64,000 nt of DNA from Diatrype stigma (Eukaryota; Ascomycota; Sordariomycetes; Xylariales; Diatrypaceae). The DNA lies in NCBI GenBank assembly GCA_022225965.2, contig JAKJXP020000050.1:248001-312000 (forward strand), read 5' to 3'. The position numbers and the translations under genes are program-made. Positions 60,014 to 64,000 of the stretch are shown piece by piece. Position 1 is the stretch's first letter. Each line of letters starts with the position of its first letter. The notes below the pieces were generated by a model. That model did no database searches. It was given only the letters and a program-made list of their open reading frames with translations, and was not told the origin of the DNA.

Positions 60014-60533
60014 ATCTTTCATCATTCAGTCTAGTAGGATAGTGGGGAGTCTGATGGCGCGGGTGGTGTATGTCTTTGTTTCATCGAGATGGCTTGGGTG
60101 TGGTTCCAGATCATCATTTATTGTTCATCGCTATATACTGACATCCGTGCTATTTCAAACCATACGGCACTGCATTAACCTAAGAATAAACTGCCCACCA
60201 AGTTGTCGTATCGAGGCAAGAGTCTACTTTACTCTTACCTATTCCCCCGTGAATGACCATGACAGTCTAAAGTCAATAGAGGTGGGTCACATCCTTGATT
60301 TCGTACATATAATTGGATAGCTTAGATCCGACGCCAAAGTGCCAGTATCGTGGGATTTGGTGTTTGCATGCCTGGAAGACCCTACCTATACTACTAACCA
60401 TAGCAGTCACCACTGTATAGCCATTCGTGTCACATGATACAATAACGGCCAAGGTAATGCGGGAATGTCTTCAAAGTTTCGCAACGTATATGTTTACTAG
60501 TTGATCCTTCATATAAATTCAGATGAAGTCACT
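60014..60533. other. Intergenic
   Basis: No feature supported. Confidence 0.45.
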
Positions 60534-61299
60534 TCAAGGCCCCACGGGAGAAACTTCAACAGCAAATCGAGCATGGTTACTAGAAGGGGCAGGTTAGATA
60601 CAGAGTACATTACAAGTAGAACGAAGAGTGACGAGAGTCAGTACTTACTCAGCGTTCGAGACAGCCTTTTCAGGATCCTCGAGAGCAAATTTCTTGCAAT
60701 TCTCGACACCATAGCCATTATCGGTCGTACCCAGTACGTCCCTGAAATGGGTCGCCTCGTGGATAAGCGTGCTGCAGATTCGTTAGCATACTGGACATCC
60801 CGACATAAAAGAGGACGGAAGGAACTTACTCCCACTGCGAACGATGCTGCCCTGCAGGCGGGAGCTGCGTCTCGTCAAAGTACACGCTGCAGATGTCGAC
60901 GTCTCCGTACGTGTTCCCAATGGTCGCGAACACGACACTGCTCTGGCAAGAGCAGTCGTAGGTGAACGTCGTGGCCAGATCCGGCGCGAATTTCTAGAAA
61001 CGCGGCCTTAGTATCGCGGCTTCCCTCCATGCCATTTCACATTATACGACAGTACTCACCTTGAAGGCAGTCAAGATTCGGTTGTACCTTTCGGTGCTGA
61101 AAGTGCCGTACCAAGTCGTCTGGACGTCGCTGCCATTGGGGTTCGCTTCCAGGTGCTCTATGGCCGCATAGGCTTTGTCAGTGGCTCGTTGGATAGCCAA
61201 CTCGAGCGTGGCGATCTGCGACTCGGAACATGACGTGAAGGTCGTGGCCGAGCTTCCGGACAGCAGGGAGAAAATACTGAGCAGGTGAAAGGATCGCAT
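60534..61299 (-). CDS. Secreted M35-like (deuterolysin/LysMEP type) zinc metallopeptidase
   Basis: Exons 61299-61060, 60993-60830, 60771-60649 and 60579-60534 give 190 aa. Residues 1-19 form a signal peptide (MRSFHLLSIFSLLSGSSAT). FTSCSESQIATLELAIQRAT begins the M35-type domain. The zinc site is HEATH at 139-143 with the family's third-ligand region GTTDNGYG at 149-156, so the aspzincin pattern HExxH...GTxDxxYG is present. Cysteines in TYDCSCQ, DICSVYF and ENCKKF can form disulfides. There is no long propeptide, unlike classical deuterolysins, so it is closer to the short lysine-specific or penicillolysin-like forms. The last exon has only 15 codons (DNHARFAVEVSPVGP); the NADNHxxFA pattern supports that splice. 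The role is likely extracellular protein digestion. Confidence 0.85.
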
Positions 61300-62003
61300 C
61301 TCGATTTAATTTTCAAGCCAGCAGCAGGTCACGATTTCTACTTGCCGAAGTACCAATGCTGTTGAACAGTGGGCATGCTTTCATACTTATATCTATATAA
61401 CTTTCTAAGCATACACCTTTTAGGAAGGTCAGAACTGAACGGGGTATATTTGTCACTTGCAGGGGCTACTCCGTACATTGACTCGCATCTCGTATCCGAT
61501 ATTGTATGGGTAACTTGGCGGCGATAGGTGCCGATTCTAAGACCCAATACGGACGCTAGAACGGACGCTATACTCCATTTTGACTGGTACCTACGGAGCG
61601 GTTAGCTAGAGGATGGCATGGGGTTCTCGACAGGTAGATAAATGTTATACCCAGGGGTCAAACATGGGTGGATCCGGAAACAGATATAACTACTGTCAAA
61701 TAAAAGCCAAAAATCGATCTGTACGTCTAAGGAGCAGGAGATCTCCTTAAATTGAGTATATAATGTACGCCAAGCCGCCAAGTGCCGATCAACGTATTAT
61801 GTAACCCAGGCTCTCCTATCTAAGCTAACAGTGTGTGTGTGTAACATGTATCAATACCATGTTTCCAGGAACCGAACGCCAAACAAACTTATATAACGGT
61901 AGGCTATGTACTAGTTACGGGTCTTCAGGTAATCCATCGTCTAACAGAAATACTCAGGCTGACGGCTCTGGCTCAACCGTACATTCTTCCCCTCTCCCAT
62001 GAT
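61300..62003. other. Intergenic
   Basis: Protease promoter side and 3' flank of the reductase; a short (GT)n run near 61832. No gene supported. Confidence 0.5.
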
Positions 62004-63214
62004 TCACGCCTTCCCCTTCGCCATCCCGCTAGACCCATGCTCCCGCCCCCACCTCGCAACCTTGGCGTCCATATCCCAGCGGACGAACACCATGGCGACG
62101 AGCGTGACCCAGCCCAGCAGCGTGTTCGCCAGCCCCCGCCAGAAGCCGCCGCGGACGGCGCCGCCCAGGACGCTGGTCATGACCAGGCGGATGATGGCGC
62201 TGGTCGGGACCAGCTCCTCGCCGCGCTCGAGGCCGCGGATGGCGCGGCGCGCGCACTCGGCGGGCGCCAGGACCTGGTCCCCCTCCTCCAGCGCCTTGGT
62301 CAGGTCGGTCTTGACGGCGTTCTCGGCCGCCAGCGACCGCGTCGGCATCGTGGCCGGGAACACCGTGTGCACGCGGACGCGCGGCCGGCCCGGCTGCGCC
62401 GCCGCGTACAGGTTCATCTCCTGCGACAGCGAGTCCGACAGCGACCGGATCGCCGCCTTGGACGGGCTGTACGGCGTGAAGCCCGCGAAGCTGTAGAACG
62501 ACACGAAGGAGCCCGTGAAGATGAGGTGGCGCGCGGGAAGGGGATGCGGAATCGGCCCGGCCTTGTCGTTGGGTCGAGGATCATTAGTATCATCCCCCGC
62601 TACCGTCGTCTGCTTCTTCGTCTTCTCCTCGTCCGGCCGTAGCCAGACGTTGAGTATCGCGTGGGCCATGTAGGCGCAGGAGAAGTAGTTGCTGTCCATC
62701 ATGGTCTGCAGCTGCTCGATCGGCGTGTCGATGAACAGCGTCGGGTGCGCGCTGCCGCTACAGCACCAGACCACGTCGGGCGGGGCGCCGCCATTCCACG
62801 CGATGGCCTCGGCGACTACGCGGCCGCACTCGGCGGCCGTAGTCACGTCGGCGCTGATGTAGTGGAACCGCTGCTTCTCGGGCGAGCGGGCGCCTTGCTG
62901 GGAACGAGATCGAACGCATCAATCAATCAATGCCTGAGGTGCGGCGCTTGAGTAGGGGTGAGTTGGTTACCTTGATGTAATCAATGCCTTCTTCTAGATT
63001 GCCGGCATTGCGCGCAACGATGATGACACTGGCGCCCTTCTCGGCCAGTTGCCGCGCCGCGTTCAAGCCTAGCCCCGTGGAACCGCCGGTGATGAGGACG
63101 GTCTGTTAGGTGCCCCGTGTTGTCAGAATAGCAGATCTAATCAGCTGGGGTGAACGGGGGTACACGTGCCTGCCCATCAACTTGGAACTCATTTTTCGAT
63201 AAAAGAGACCCCAT
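62004..63214 (-). CDS. tsc10: 3-ketodihydrosphingosine reductase (short-chain dehydrogenase)
   Basis: Exons 63214-63170, 63102-62971 and 62897-62004 give 356 aa. The protein reduces 3-ketodihydrosphingosine to dihydrosphingosine with NADPH, the second step of sphingolipid synthesis, on the cytosolic face of the ER. MGSLLSKNEFQVDGQ leads into TVLITGGSTGLGLNAA, the SDR nucleotide-binding motif (TGGxxGxG at about 19-26). RFHYISADVT is the Tsc10-type adenine-side segment. The catalytic Tyr202 and Lys206 are in PYSPSKAA, with the serine in FTGSFVSF. A C-terminal hydrophobic stretch (LGWVTLVAMVFVRW) anchors it. Residues about 147-180 are a charged insertion. The first intron has a GC donor (CAG|GCACGT); using it restores the conserved FQVDGQTVLITGG, which no GT donor does. 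Confidence 0.92.
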
Positions 63215-64000
63215 TTCTATCGCGGTTGGGCTGGTTGGAACTTTGAGTCCGGAATGTCAACCACCAAAGAGGCTGACGAATGAATGGGTCAGCAATCCAT
63301 CTAACTATCGTCTTTCGGTGTTAAAGATCTTGGCTGCCGCTGCTTACCTGTTGCTTGGCCTCCAATGTCCTTGCAGTGCCTAATGTCCACGGGTATATAG
63401 CGAAAATTCAATAATAAGTAATCGATAATTTGGTAGTCAGACTTCTTGAGACTTTCAGCCGATTTCAGCTGCTTCCTAACCACTACCAGGTAGTCCTGAG
63501 GTCGCTAGTCCTCCCGAACCCCGAACCCCGCCCCCACTGAAATCCATCATAACTTATAGACTATTAGTGAACTACATCAACGGTAACCCCGGATTCGTCC
63601 GTGTCTAACTCAACGGTTGCTGCTAGTTTAATCGAATTCAGTGTCCCTTTTTACGCATCGGCTTATTCGTCCGTCTTTCCTATCTCGCAGTAGTCTGCTT
63701 ATTTCTCTTATTATCTCAACCCCGCGATTGGGTTAATTGACGGGGACGAAGCGCGCACGAATAGCTTCTATTAATAGATGTGTGCTGGCGATAGGGGAGG
63801 CGATTGGGGGGGCGAGCTCCCCGCTCGATTGGGTGGTACCATTGAGACAGTCACACGCCAGATATGGGCAGATATGGGGGCTGAGCATCTACTCTGGTGC
63901 TGCAATGCTACCGCTCTCTCTGCGGCCTATAAACGCTTCCGTAGGACATACACAACGTCTCGAGACTAAAGCTGTAAGAAAATAGTCTTGCGGCCTAACA
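63215..64000. other. Intergenic to the right edge
   Basis: Reductase promoter side; a few short frames only. No feature supported. Confidence 0.45.

Noticed and set aside
62037..62642. 201-codon + frame opposite tsc10
   Set aside because: Arg/Ala/Gly-rich antisense shadow of a GC-rich SDR exon.

Overview
The window is nuclear DNA of a filamentous ascomycete (Pezizomycotina). The genes carry short spliceosomal introns (about 50-150 nt, GT-AG with one GC-AG). They include a PREG/Pho80 cyclin, Erv2, Tsc10, a secreted proteinase-K-like protease and small cysteine-rich secreted proteins. Three AT-rich blocks show the signature of repeat-induced point mutation (RIP): abundant TpA, scarce CpA/TpG, CpG retained, and differences between repeat copies that are mostly C-to-T or G-to-A. 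All exon coordinates were derived by hand from splice motifs and reading frame.

Layout. 1-1330: RIP-degraded DNA. 1331-5201: gene-poor, with one small ORF broken by a stop. 5202-12382: sulfate permease (+), small cysteine-rich secreted protein (-), proline-rich single-pass membrane protein (+). 13101-17956: RIP-degraded retroelement whose A1...B1-A2-B2 split direct repeats and RT, RNase H and tyrosine-recombinase remnants mark it as a DIRS-order, Ngaro/PAT-like element. 18978-20554: PREG-like cyclin (-). About 6.2 kb without a convincing gene. 26808-29808: proteasome beta1 subunit (-) and Erv2-type sulfhydryl oxidase (-). 32467-38228: subtilisin-like protease (-) and an MFS monocarboxylate-type transporter (-). 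38822-44857: RIP-degraded Ty1/copia element (-) with roughly 135-bp LTRs and a candidate TTACT target duplication. 45794-50061: a possible small membrane protein, an SRPK-like kinase (-), a nonsense-interrupted membrane-protein pseudogene (-) and an EthD-domain protein (+). 54454-64000: cysteine-rich secreted protein (+), DHHC-type (DHFC variant) palmitoyltransferase-like protein (+) whose first intron is a long polypyrimidine satellite, tRNA-like sequence, secreted M35-like metallopeptidase (-) and 3-ketodihydrosphingosine reductase (-).

The genes do not form one pathway. Housekeeping genes (pre3, tsc10, preg, erv2, sulfate uptake) are interspersed with secreted proteins (subtilase, M35 peptidase, two cysteine-rich proteins) and separated by RIP-inactivated transposons, as expected of a compartmentalised fungal genome. 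The most unusual item is the tyrosine-recombinase retroelement at 13.1-18.0 kb.
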